The notes: a model not told the origin generated them from the sequence alone. Counted from the stretch's first letter, positions 1-7,168 are shown. The stretch: 13,857 nucleotides of DNA from Leptospirales bacterium (GCA_014238825.1 JABAAI010000017.1:1-13857); one strand, 5' to 3'. Made by a program: numbers and translations.

Positions 1-67
1 CGAGCATCAGGGCCAAGCACTTGTCCTTAATATAGTCCTTTATCTCTACTTCAATGACTTTGCTCAT
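1..67 (-). CDS. Possible 5' end of an unidentified gene, cut by the left edge
   Basis: On the minus strand an ATG at 67-65 opens a frame that stays open for 22 codons to the window edge. It reads M-S-K-V-I-E-V-E-I-K-D-Y-I-K and then D-K-C-L-A-L-M-L, a charged, helix-like start typical of a soluble protein. A GAGG lies directly before the ATG, closer than a normal ribosome binding site. The gene would be divergent from lepB, with the 87-116 palindrome just upstream. I do not recognise the family. The opposite strand is also open, from the left edge to a TAA at 218-220, so which strand is coding cannot be settled from this fragment. I lean to the minus strand on amino-acid composition only. Confidence 0.3.
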   Translation of the reverse strand, partial: MSKVIEVEIKDYIKDKCLALML

Positions 68-86
68 TCCTCTTTTAAGGAAGTGG

Positions 87-116
87 TATCTTTGCAAGAT
101 AAATCTTGCAAAGATA
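87..116. repeat. Near-perfect 14-bp inverted repeat (TATCTTTGCAAGAT arms)
   Basis: Bases 87-100 (TATCTTTGCAAGAT) are exactly the reverse complement of 103-116, with AA between them. As RNA this folds into a stem of about 13 pairs with a four-base loop. Each arm also contains its own TTGCAA palindrome. It lies in the gap upstream of lepB and about 20 bases upstream of the possible minus-strand gene. There is no T-run after it on either strand, so it does not look like a classical terminator. An operator for a dimeric regulator or a symmetric two-way promoter element is possible but unproven. Confidence 0.6.
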
Positions 117-130
117 TGGTATTTTCTTGT

Positions 131-173
131 AAAGCCTCTTATAAAGAAAAGCTAGTCTTTTGCAAGAGGCTTT
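131..173. repeat. 10-bp inverted repeat, possible weak terminator
   Basis: AAAGCCTCTT at 131-140 is the exact reverse complement of AAGAGGCTTT at 164-173, with a 23-base loop. On the plus strand the right arm runs into four T's followed by A's, so a weak Rho-independent terminator for a gene entering from the left is possible. The loop is long and the T-run short, so this is a weak candidate. Its right arm shares TTTGCAAGA with the hairpin just upstream. Confidence 0.35.
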
Positions 174-314
174 TAAAAAATAAAATAACCTACTTCTTTC
201 TGATAAGCGTAGCTAAATAAAAAGTTAAAAAAATAGAACTAAAACAAATAAAACTTGTTGATTAAAGTCTATTATTCTTTCTTTGTGTAGTTACTGTTAT
301 TGTAATTATTGACT

Positions 315-1595
315 ATGAATAAAGAAAATACTATAATTAAAAGCAAGACAAAATCAAATAATGAGATTTCTAAAGGGGATTCAAGGCCATCAGGCTTTAG
401 TTTTTTACTCTTCTTAGCCATGCTTGTTTTTATAGTCTTTGTATTTAAAGACTTTATGCTAGATGCAAACAATATTCCTAGCGGTTCGATGATGCCTACC
501 CTTGAAATTGGAGATTATCTCTTCGTCAATAAAATGCGCTATTCTTTACGTGTTCCTCTGCTTAATAAAAAAAACACTCGCTACCTGCCATTTCTTGCTC
601 CACTGGTAAATAAAGATATCTATCGTATCGATAACCCTAAACGAGGCGATATCATTACCTTTGCTCCTCCAACAGAAGATAATAAACACTATGTCAAGCG
701 CGTCATGGGTATGCCCCATGATCGTATTCGTATCCGTGAAGTTTCTGGCTGTACAATTAGGAGAGAAAAAAACAAACAAAGTACCAAAAGTCCAGAAAGC
801 CAAGCAAAGGATGATAAATCAACAAAGCTATTTAGCTGTAAGTCAAGTCTACCTAAGTTGAGAGAGCCTGTGGTTGCTCGTGTCGAATATCGACCTCATG
901 ATAGAGGGGAGTGGAAAAATTATCCTATAGAAGAATTGTCTCCTCAAGAGACTTATCAAGAACTTGTAGATTCAGATGATGCTAGCGTCTTGGAATTGGG
1001 GTATTTTCAAGCCAATATAACCAACAAAGAATATTATCCCTATAACCTACCGATACTCTATCGCGAAAAAGTAGGAGAGAAAGAGCATCTAATTATAGAA
1101 AGTAAAATAACAATGGATTCAACACAAATCTGCCCAGATATCTATACTAAAGGCTGTCTTATCCCACCAGAGCATTATTTTGTAATGGGCGATAATAGGG
1201 ACCAATCAGAAGACTCTCGTAGAATTGGCTATGTACACCGCAGTGTTGTTTATGGTAAACCAATCATGATTTATTTTAGTATTAATTGGCGTGATAAAAT
1301 TTGCTCATTTTATTGGCAACGTTTTCAGTATAGCAGGGCTCTCTCTCGTCAACCTCATAATATCGATAATTCTACTGACAATGCTCCAGTTGCTGGCTTT
1401 CCACTCAGTGACTTTTCTCCTCAAGAGCAGGCAGAGTTTTGCAGTGAATATGATTTTTACAAAGATAATGATAATCCATTTATTCCAGCTAATTCTTTTT
1501 TTGCACTCTTTGTCGATTATTTACACCACACCATTCGCTATCGCATCCCACGCATGAGTGTTCGTTGGGCGAGAGGGGGGACTTTCCTCGAATAG
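315..1595 (+). CDS. lepB: Signal peptidase I (type I leader peptidase), with large insertions
   Basis: Membrane serine protease (peptidase family S26) that removes signal peptides from proteins exported through Sec or Tat, acting on the outer face of the inner membrane. The 426-residue product has a Lys-rich cytoplasmic N-terminus and one clear membrane segment at about 28-45. The S26 boxes follow: NIPSGSMMPTL with the nucleophile Ser58, GDYLFVNKMRY (67-76), KRGDIITF with YVKRVMGMP carrying the general-base Lys128, and GDNRDQSEDSR (292-302). Two stretches make it longer than E. coli LepB (324 residues): about 150 residues between the Lys and GDNRD boxes, partly Lys/Ser-rich, and about 80 residues between YFSINW (320-325) and a C-terminal VRWAR. 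I chose ATG 315; a TTG two codons earlier is possible. There is no Shine-Dalgarno. It is the first gene of a tight forward cluster. Confidence 0.92.
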   Translation: MNKENTIIKSKTKSNNEISKGDSRPSGFSFLLFLAMLVFIVFVFKDFMLDANNIPSGSMMPTLEIGDYLFVNKMRYSLRVPLLNKKNTRYLPFLAPLVNKDIYRIDNPKRGDIITFAPPTEDNKHYVKRVMGMPHDRIRIREVSGCTIRREKNKQSTKSPESQAKDDKSTKLFSCKSSLPKLREPVVARVEYRPHDRGEWKNYPIEELSPQETYQELVDSDDASVLELGYFQANITNKEYYPYNLPILYREKVGEKEHLIIESKITMDSTQICPDIYTKGCLIPPEHYFVMGDNRDQSEDSRRIGYVHRSVVYGKPIMIYFSINWRDKICSFYWQRFQYSRALSRQPHNIDNSTDNAPVAGFPLSDFSPQEQAEFCSEYDFYKDNDNPFIPANSFFALFVDYLHHTIRYRIPRMSVRWARGGTFLE

Positions 1596-1608
1596 GTATA
1601 GGCTCAAA

Positions 1609-2103
1609 ATGGAAATAAAAAGACACATCCTTTCTATCTATGTAAAAAATAAAGCTGGCGTAATGAGCCAAGTTTCTGGTTTATTTACCAGACGAGCTTA
1701 TAATATTGATAGCATTGCTGTCGGGGCAACAGATAACCCCAAACAATCTGTGATTACAATTATACTTAAGGGAACAAAGGATGATTTAGTACAATTTAGA
1801 ACTCAGCTATTAAAGCTACCAGATATATTAGAGGCTAAAGAAATTCCTTATCATGATTCAATTATACGCGAGTTATTGCTCTTAAGGGTGACTGCTGATT
1901 CAAAGCAAAGGGAAGAGATATTTGGAATTGTAGAAGTCTTTGGCGGTAAGATCGATGAAATTACGCTTGATTCTATGCTCATAGAGGTTAGTGGGGATAA
2001 TCGTCGTATTAATAGCATCCTTTCTATGCTGAAGAAGTTTGAAATTAAAGAAATGGCACGTACAGGTCAAGTAGCCCTTGAGCTAAGCTTAAAAGATATT
2101 TAA
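1609..2103 (+). CDS. ilvN: Acetolactate synthase small (regulatory) subunit
   Basis: Regulatory subunit of acetohydroxyacid synthase, the first shared enzyme of valine, leucine and isoleucine synthesis. It activates the catalytic subunit (IlvB/IlvI) and mediates valine feedback inhibition. The 164-residue product matches the length of the short IlvH/IlvN class. The N-terminal ACT domain covers about 5-78 and includes NKAGVMSQVSGLFTRRAYNI (14-33), the typical ligand-binding region. The C-terminal domain runs from about 85 to 160 and includes RELLLLRV and the family end motif ARTGQVAL (150-157). I chose ATG 1609 because homology begins there. A GTG at 1558 would add 17 residues and overlap lepB. 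It starts 13 bases after lepB. The catalytic-subunit gene is not adjacent, which is unusual, since ilvB commonly precedes ilvN. Confidence 0.93.
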   Translation: MEIKRHILSIYVKNKAGVMSQVSGLFTRRAYNIDSIAVGATDNPKQSVITIILKGTKDDLVQFRTQLLKLPDILEAKEIPYHDSIIRELLLLRVTADSKQREEIFGIVEVFGGKIDEITLDSMLIEVSGDNRRINSILSMLKKFEIKEMARTGQVALELSLKDI

Positions 2104-2121
2104 GATTTATCGCGAATCTAT

Positions 2122-3126
2122 ATGACTTTTGATATCTTTGGCCTAGGTAATGCTATCGTAGATAATACGGTATTTGTTAGTGATGATTTTCTAAAAGAGA
2201 CCTCTCTATCAAAGGGAAGCATGAAGCTCGTGAATGCAAAAGAGCAAGTAGAGCTTATAGCTAGATGCCAAGGTTTAGCGCTAGAACTAAAAGCAGGTGG
2301 TTCTGTTGCGAATAGTATCTGGTCTGCTATGGCAAGTGGTGCTAGAGTTGCTTTTTCAGGAAAAGTATCCACTGATGAAGCTGGCCTCTTCTATAAAAAT
2401 GAGTTTACAAAACATGGGATAGAGTTCCCGGTCTCTCTGCTTGAGTCTGATATTCCTACTGGGACATGTCTTGTTTTGACTAGTCCTGATGCTGAGCGAA
2501 CTATGAGCACTAACCTTTCTGCAGCCATTCACTTATCTGCAGATGACTTGGACCTTGAGCTAATTGCTACTTCAAAATACTTGTTTTGTGAGGGCTATCT
2601 TTGGACTCAAGAACCTAGTCGTAAAGCTTGTCTGAGTGCTTTTGAGCAGGCAAAGAAAGCAGGTGTAAGCATTGCCTTTAGCTATTCTGATCCATTTGTG
2701 GTGGAACAATTCCGAGATGATTTTAGAAATATTAGCAAAGAATATTGTGATTTAATTTTTTGTAATGCACTTGAGGCTTCTAGCCTAGCTCAGAGAGAAA
2801 CTGCACTTTCTAGTCTTGAATATATAGCGTCTATCTTGGGTCAAGGTCAAGCTTTTGTTACTCTTGGCAGAGAGGGTTCTTTGATTTGTGATGCTGGAAA
2901 TATAGAAAAATGCCCCTCAAAGTTTAATAATAGCATAAAAAGTATTGATAGCAATGGGGCTGGCGATGCCTTTGCTGGCGGTGTACTCCATGCCTTAAGC
3001 CAAAATAGTACTTGCTTAGAAGCAGCGTGTTGGGGAAACTTCCTAGGAGCTGAGCTTGTCCAGATCCATGGAGCGCGTCTTGATATTAATAAGAAAGATT
3101 ATAAAGAAGCATTTAAAAGGATTTAG
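2122..3126 (+). CDS. PfkB-family carbohydrate/nucleoside kinase, adenosine-kinase-like
   Basis: Cytoplasmic ribokinase-fold kinase of 334 residues. The N-terminal half has the substrate-side motif AGGSVAN (58-64) and the lid-like segment after it. SYSDPF (187-192) is typical of the bacterial group annotated as adenosine kinase or sugar kinase. The C-terminal PfkB signature NGAGDAFAGG (278-287) contains the anion hole and the catalytic base Asp282. The opening FDIFGLGNAIVDN matches this subgroup. The true substrate (adenosine, another nucleoside or a sugar) cannot be read from the motifs. It follows ilvN by 18 bases and precedes argG by 41, so it is probably cotranscribed with them, although no pathway link is obvious. 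ATG 2122 has no Shine-Dalgarno. Confidence 0.85.
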   Translation: MTFDIFGLGNAIVDNTVFVSDDFLKETSLSKGSMKLVNAKEQVELIARCQGLALELKAGGSVANSIWSAMASGARVAFSGKVSTDEAGLFYKNEFTKHGIEFPVSLLESDIPTGTCLVLTSPDAERTMSTNLSAAIHLSADDLDLELIATSKYLFCEGYLWTQEPSRKACLSAFEQAKKAGVSIAFSYSDPFVVEQFRDDFRNISKEYCDLIFCNALEASSLAQRETALSSLEYIASILGQGQAFVTLGREGSLICDAGNIEKCPSKFNNSIKSIDSNGAGDAFAGGVLHALSQNSTCLEAACWGNFLGAELVQIHGARLDINKKDYKEAFKRI

Positions 3127-3167
3127 CATCATTTGATAGGGTTGAATATAATTTAAAAGATTAAAAA

Positions 3168-4544
3168 ATGACACGTATTCATACATCGTATCCACCTAAG
3201 GGTACTGCCATCGGAATTGCATTTTCTGGTGGTTTAGACACACGGACTGCTTTGCTGTGGCTTAAAAATCAGGGACTTGATGTTTATTCTTATACAGCAA
3301 ATTTGGCACAGCCAGATGAGAAAGATATCTCTCAAATTCCTCAGCTAGCCATTGAGCACGGAGCCAAGGAAGCGCGCCTCTTAGACTGTCGTTTTCAATT
3401 GGTACAAGAAGGAATTTTAGCTATTCAATGTGGTGCTTTCCATATTCAGAGTGGAGGACGGAAATATTTTAATACCACTCCATTGGGACGTGCTGTAACC
3501 ACAGTTTCTATAATCCGTGCTATGCAAGAAGATTCAGTTGCTATTTTTGGTGATGGGAGTACTCATAAAGGCAATGATATTCAAAGGTTCTATCGCTATG
3601 GTGTTTTGTTGAACCCAAGTTTAGAAATTTATAAGCCATGGTTAGATGAAAAATTTGTTAAGGAATTAGGAGGTAGGAGTGAGATGTCCGCTTATTTGGA
3701 AAGCTATGCTAAGCCATATACTATGAGTGCGGGAAAGTCATATAGCACAGATGCAAACTTGTTGGGAGCAACTCACGAGGCCAAGCACTTAGAATACCTA
3801 GATAAAAACACATATCTCATTGATCCTATTATGGGTGTTCCATATTGGCAAGAGGATCTTAAAATTAAAACTGAGCAGGTCAAATTGGAGTTCAAAGCAG
3901 GAAGACCAGTCGCTATCAATGATCATAGTTTTGATAATGAATTAGATTTGTTTCTAATGGCGAATGAGATTGGAGGGCGTCATGGTCTTGGTATGAGTGA
4001 TCAAATAGAAAATCGTGTTATCGAGGCTAAGAGTCGCGGTATTTATGAGGCACCAGGCATGTCGCTTTTACATATTTGTTACGAGCGCTTACTTAGTACT
4101 GTCCATAATGAAAGTATGCTTGATTTATATTACACTGAGGGTCGGCGTCTGGCGCATTTTCTTTATGAAGGTCGCTGGTATGATCCAGAGGCCCTAGTTC
4201 TTAAGGATGCCCTCTCTCACTGGATTGCTGGGCCTATAAGTGGCTACGTTGTTTTGGATTTGCGCAGAGGTGATGATTATACAATAATAGAGACGCATGC
4301 CTTAGTTTCTAGCTATAGCCCAGATGAACTGAGTATGGAAAAAAAGACGACAGCTTTTAGTCCAGGTGATCGTATTGGAGCTCTAAGTATGCAAGATTTA
4401 GGTCTAGCCGCTAACCGTAAATTGCTCAAACATTATTTAGAAAGTAATTCAAAAGAAGATAGACATTCTCGATCTCATCGAGGATTTACTAGAGATGATG
4501 ATTCTGCTATTCAGAAAGCTTTGTCAGAGGAGTATACTGACTGA
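3168..4544 (+). CDS. argG: Argininosuccinate synthase (E. coli-type, long form)
   Basis: Condenses citrulline and aspartate with ATP to give argininosuccinate, the penultimate step of arginine synthesis. It is an N-type ATP pyrophosphatase forming a tetramer. The 458-residue product follows E. coli ArgG (447 residues) closely along its whole length: YTANLAQPDE (43-52), YFNTTPLGRAVT (101-112), GDGSTHKGNDIQRFYRYG (129-146), GATHEAKHLEYL (201-212), GGRHGLGMSDQIENR (270-284) and AKSRGIYEAPGM (288-299). The PP-loop reads SGGLDTR (20-26), whereas the family normally has SGGLDTS, so a Ser is replaced by Arg at residue 26 (codon CGG). The rest of the active site appears intact, so I infer a working enzyme. 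The final part is polar and variable. The last 38 bases overlap the 3' end of the reverse helicase gene. No Shine-Dalgarno precedes ATG 3168. Confidence 0.95.
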   Translation: MTRIHTSYPPKGTAIGIAFSGGLDTRTALLWLKNQGLDVYSYTANLAQPDEKDISQIPQLAIEHGAKEARLLDCRFQLVQEGILAIQCGAFHIQSGGRKYFNTTPLGRAVTTVSIIRAMQEDSVAIFGDGSTHKGNDIQRFYRYGVLLNPSLEIYKPWLDEKFVKELGGRSEMSAYLESYAKPYTMSAGKSYSTDANLLGATHEAKHLEYLDKNTYLIDPIMGVPYWQEDLKIKTEQVKLEFKAGRPVAINDHSFDNELDLFLMANEIGGRHGLGMSDQIENRVIEAKSRGIYEAPGMSLLHICYERLLSTVHNESMLDLYYTEGRRLAHFLYEGRWYDPEALVLKDALSHWIAGPISGYVVLDLRRGDDYTIIETHALVSSYSPDELSMEKKTTAFSPGDRIGALSMQDLGLAANRKLLKHYLESNSKEDRHSRSHRGFTRDDDSAIQKALSEEYTD

Positions 4545-6837
4545 GGAAAAGTTTTGTTTCTTTCTCTGCTTCGAATTTAATCGTTAATTTTTGGCCAATA
4601 GGCATCGCCTCTACTTTTTGTACTTCACCTTTTCCGTAACGCTTGTGGTAGACTCTCTCTCCATTTGCATAGCTTTCCTTATTTTCCACTTTGTTTTGCA
4701 CTTTGTTTTGTATGAAAGAATTTTCTCTGGTTTGATTATTTCCATAATAGTAGGATGGCCTAGCCTCAGCTAAGCTATTATTAGAGTTCACCGCTTCTGG
4801 ATATTGAAAAACATTTTTATCTATCTCTGCGATGAACTGGGATTGCATGCGAGGCTTGAGAGTACCAAATATCGATCTACGACTCGCATAGCTGAGATGA
4901 AGATATTGCTTGGCTCGTGTGATACCAACATATAAGAGCCTTCGTTCTTCTTCTAAGTTACCTTCAGCAATAGAAAGGCTGTGTGGGATATAATCCTCTT
5001 CCACACCGCATAAAAAAACGCATTTAAATTCTAAGCCCTTGGCATTATGTAAAGTCATTAAGCAGATATTATCACTTTCCTCATCGTCTTTTTTATCTGT
5101 ATAAAGGCTTACTCGCTGTAGGTAATCACTTAAACTTGCTTGAATTTCTTCGGCTTCATCTTCTCTAGAATACTTGAAGGGATCTATATAGTTATTGGCA
5201 TAAGGCGATTTGATATTTTTGGCACATTCTGCTTCGTATTCTTTTAGCGAAGTGATAAACTCATAAACATTTTCAATTCGTCCTGTTGCATCTAAAGAAG
5301 TATCATCTTTGAGTGCTGCTAAATAGCCTGATTCTTGAATTAGCTTTTCAGTAATTTCACTAGGCTTTACCTTAGCAAGGCTTAAGTTATGCCAAGTATT
5401 AAAAAGTTGATGCAATTTTTTCATTTTTTCGTGCTTACGAAATTTGGGGATAGTCTCAGCTTTCGAAATGCTAGCTAAGAGAGTAATATTTTGAGTTTTA
5501 GCTAAGTTTTTTAGGTGCTTCATGCTAGTTGCTCCTACACCGCGTGCTGGTACATTCAAAATACGCTCTAAACTTAAATCATCATCAGGATTTACAATTA
5601 CACTTAAATAGGCTAGTATATCTTTGATTTCCTTGCGCTCATAAAAACGAATATCACCAACGATTAGATATGCTAAGTTATTTTCTCGTAGCAGGCGCTC
5701 AAAAATACGTGATTGTGCATTGGTGCGATAAAAAATAGCCATGTCTGTGAGGGGAATATCTTTTGTATTTTTATAATATATGATTTGCTGAACGACATTC
5801 GCGGCCTCATGAGCTTCATCATCGTATGATTGGTAATATATCGGTGGTGCTTCGCTTTTATTATTAGTTGTAAATAGTGTCTTTTCTCGTCTTTGATTGT
5901 TTTTAGCGATGAGAGATGAGGCCGCATTAAGAATAACCGAAGTGCTTCGATAATTTTCCTCTAGTTTTAGAACAGTCGCCTTAGAATAATCTTTCTCAAA
6001 GTCCAGTATGTTTTTGATATTTGCTCCTCGCCAAGAATAGATAGATTGATCATCATCACCTACAACGACTATGTTTTCATGTTTTTGAGCTAGCAGATGT
6101 CCTAGTTGATATTGAGCAAAGTTTGTATCCTGATACTCGTCTATCATGATATGTTTCCATAACTGTGCGTAATAGCCATGTAATTCCTCATCATTTTTTA
6201 AGAGTTGGACGCTTTCATAAAGCAAATCAGAAAAATCTACACTATTACTCTTACGAAGGCGTTGTATATAAATTTCATATATTAAGGAAATGTCTTCTGC
6301 ATATCCAATTTCACTTTTTAGCATAGTCTTGGGTCCCATCATGGCGTCTCGTGCTTTGTTAATTTGATTGGCAACGGAACTGGGGTCTAGGTAATTTTGG
6401 TCAAAGCCTTCTTCTTTTAGAATAGTTTTAATTAGGTGTTTTTGTCCCTTTTGATCCACAATAGAAAAACCAGCTTTTAGGCCCAGCGCCTCTGGATGAC
6501 GACTCAAAATGTACAAGCCCAATGAATGAAACGTTCGGACAAAGACACTAGGCATCATTGAGCCAATAAGACTTTTTAAGCGGACTCGCATTTCTTCGGC
6601 AGCCTTGTTTGTGAATGTAATGGCAGCTATATTCCAAGGAGAAATCAGCTTATTGTATATCAAATAGGCGATACGATGGGTAATTACTCGTGTTTTTCCA
6701 GAACCAGCTCCAGCTATAATAAGTAAGGGACCATCTGTATGCTCTACAGCTTGACGTTGGACTTTGTTTAGTGGGTCTAGGATTTTACTTTTTACTTCAT
6801 TTTGAGTTAAATTTTCAGAAATATCAGTCGTAAGCAT
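4507..6837 (-). CDS. uvrD: UvrD/PcrA-type superfamily 1A DNA helicase
   Basis: ATP-dependent 3'-5' helicase for nucleotide-excision and mismatch repair and for clearing RNA polymerase or recombinase from DNA. The 776-residue product carries all the motifs: Q-motif LNKVQRQAV (about 23-31), Walker A AGAGSGKT (42-49), DEYQDT (233-238), VVGDDDQSIYSWRGA (258-272), LEENYRST (292-299), TLHNAKGLEF (595-604) and EEERRLLYVGITRAK (629-643). A C-terminal Tudor-like domain (about 723-771, GERVYHKRYGKGEV onward) is the RNA-polymerase-binding module of UvrD and PcrA and separates it from Rep. A low-complexity Asn/Lys linker lies before it. I chose ATG 6837; a TTG at 6858 would add seven residues. Whether it is the UvrD or PcrA orthologue cannot be decided by eye. 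Confidence 0.93.
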   Translation of the reverse strand: MLTTDISENLTQNEVKSKILDPLNKVQRQAVEHTDGPLLIIAGAGSGKTRVITHRIAYLIYNKLISPWNIAAITFTNKAAEEMRVRLKSLIGSMMPSVFVRTFHSLGLYILSRHPEALGLKAGFSIVDQKGQKHLIKTILKEEGFDQNYLDPSSVANQINKARDAMMGPKTMLKSEIGYAEDISLIYEIYIQRLRKSNSVDFSDLLYESVQLLKNDEELHGYYAQLWKHIMIDEYQDTNFAQYQLGHLLAQKHENIVVVGDDDQSIYSWRGANIKNILDFEKDYSKATVLKLEENYRSTSVILNAASSLIAKNNQRREKTLFTTNNKSEAPPIYYQSYDDEAHEAANVVQQIIYYKNTKDIPLTDMAIFYRTNAQSRIFERLLRENNLAYLIVGDIRFYERKEIKDILAYLSVIVNPDDDLSLERILNVPARGVGATSMKHLKNLAKTQNITLLASISKAETIPKFRKHEKMKKLHQLFNTWHNLSLAKVKPSEITEKLIQESGYLAALKDDTSLDATGRIENVYEFITSLKEYEAECAKNIKSPYANNYIDPFKYSREDEAEEIQASLSDYLQRVSLYTDKKDDEESDNICLMTLHNAKGLEFKCVFLCGVEEDYIPHSLSIAEGNLEEERRLLYVGITRAKQYLHLSYASRRSIFGTLKPRMQSQFIAEIDKNVFQYPEAVNSNNSLAEARPSYYYGNNQTRENSFIQNKVQNKVENKESYANGERVYHKRYGKGEVQKVEAMPIGQKLTIKFEAEKETKLFLSQYTPLTKLSE
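4687..4710. repeat. 12-bp tandem duplication inside the helicase linker
   Basis: CACTTTGTTTTG occurs twice in direct succession. Read on the helicase strand it encodes a repeated Gln-Asn-Lys-Val in the flexible linker just before the Tudor-like domain. It keeps the frame, and probably reflects replication slippage in an unconstrained linker. Confidence 0.6.
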
Positions 6838-6923
6838 TTTACTAATGAAAATTATCAAGTTAAAAAGTCAAAATAAAATTACCTTTTCAAATAGAAAGCC
6901 TTTGCAAGAGGGAGTCGTTGTAT

Positions 6924-6983
6924 ATGGGTAGGCTAATTTATTTTACATTTATTTTCTATATCCCCCAATGGGGGTGGGCTTAG
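6924..6983 (+). CDS. Possible 19-codon leader peptide or tiny membrane peptide
   Basis: ATG 6924 to TAG 6981-6983 encodes 19 residues with a hydrophobic aromatic core (L-I-Y-F-T-F-I-F-Y-I) and an end with two Trp codons (PQWGWA). It is preceded by GAGGGAG at 6908-6914, nine bases before the ATG. This is the best Shine-Dalgarno match in the window, whereas the clear genes have none. The ORF runs through the CCCCC-AAT-GGGGG hairpin, so translation could affect folding of the RNA upstream of tas. It may equally be chance: a 19-codon ORF has no statistical weight, and no family is recognised. Confidence 0.18.
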   Translation: MGRLIYFTFIFYIPQWGWA

Positions 6984-7021
6984 CTGAATGAATTCTAGGG
7001 TAAAAGTATTATAGAAAATAA
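6949..7021. repeat. 12-bp inverted repeat enclosing a GC-rich hairpin
   Basis: TTATTTTCTATA (6949-6960) is the exact reverse complement of TATAGAAAATAA (7010-7021). The 49 bases between contain CCCCC-AAT-GGGGG (6962-6974) and the palindrome GAATTC (6990-6995). As RNA this gives an AT-rich outer stem closing over a GC-rich hairpin. As DNA it could be a small palindromic element. I see no target-site duplication beside the arms and no second copy in the window. A structured leader, a small RNA and a MITE-like remnant all remain possible. Confidence 0.45.
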
Positions 7022-7168
7022 GAACGTACAAGTCTTGGCCTAAATTGTCAAAAAATTTCTTGATGGATTTAGCTTTCTTTGAAAATGGTTTCCGGTAATT
7101 TAAGTTAGCAATATAAAAAGAGTCGTAAATAAAATGGTCTAATTAAGTCTTGCATAAGACAGAAGAAA

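Larger units (their letters stand above)
6838..7168. other. Divergent non-coding gap between helicase and tas
   Basis: This region of about 330 bases should contain the promoters for both divergent genes, but I see no convincing -35/-10 pair on either strand. TTGACT (read on the minus strand, 6871-6866) is a -35-like hexamer for the helicase without a clear -10. TATAAA at 7112-7117 is a -10-like hexamer for tas without a clear -35. The gap holds a TTTGCAAGA copy (6901-6909), a 12-bp inverted repeat (6949-7021) with an internal C5/G5 hairpin, a possible 19-codon ORF with a good Shine-Dalgarno, and a small hairpin, GTCTT-GCAT-AAGAC (7147-7160), eight bases before the tas ATG. No tRNA or protein family is recognisable. 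Confidence 0.6.

Noticed and set aside
116..220. Small plus-strand ORF starting ATG 116 (34 residues, Cys and Lys rich, hydrophobic tail)
   Set aside because: It is only the end of the open frame entering from the left edge, passes through a hairpin, has no ribosome binding site and resembles no family.
272..472. Minus-strand 66-codon ORF across the lepB start with a hydrophobic C-terminus
   Set aside because: It overlaps the confident lepB coding region on the opposite strand; its hydrophobic part mirrors the LepB membrane segment.
2118..2372. Minus-strand 84-codon ORF within the kinase gene
   Set aside because: Antisense shadow of the PfkB-type gene, with no recognisable domain.
5673..5927. 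Second-frame ORF of 84 codons inside the helicase gene
   Set aside because: It lies fully within a helicase frame that carries all motifs, and its product has no family features.
7063..7098. 11-codon ORF upstream of tas
   Set aside because: Too short to weigh, with no ribosome binding site and no supporting structure.
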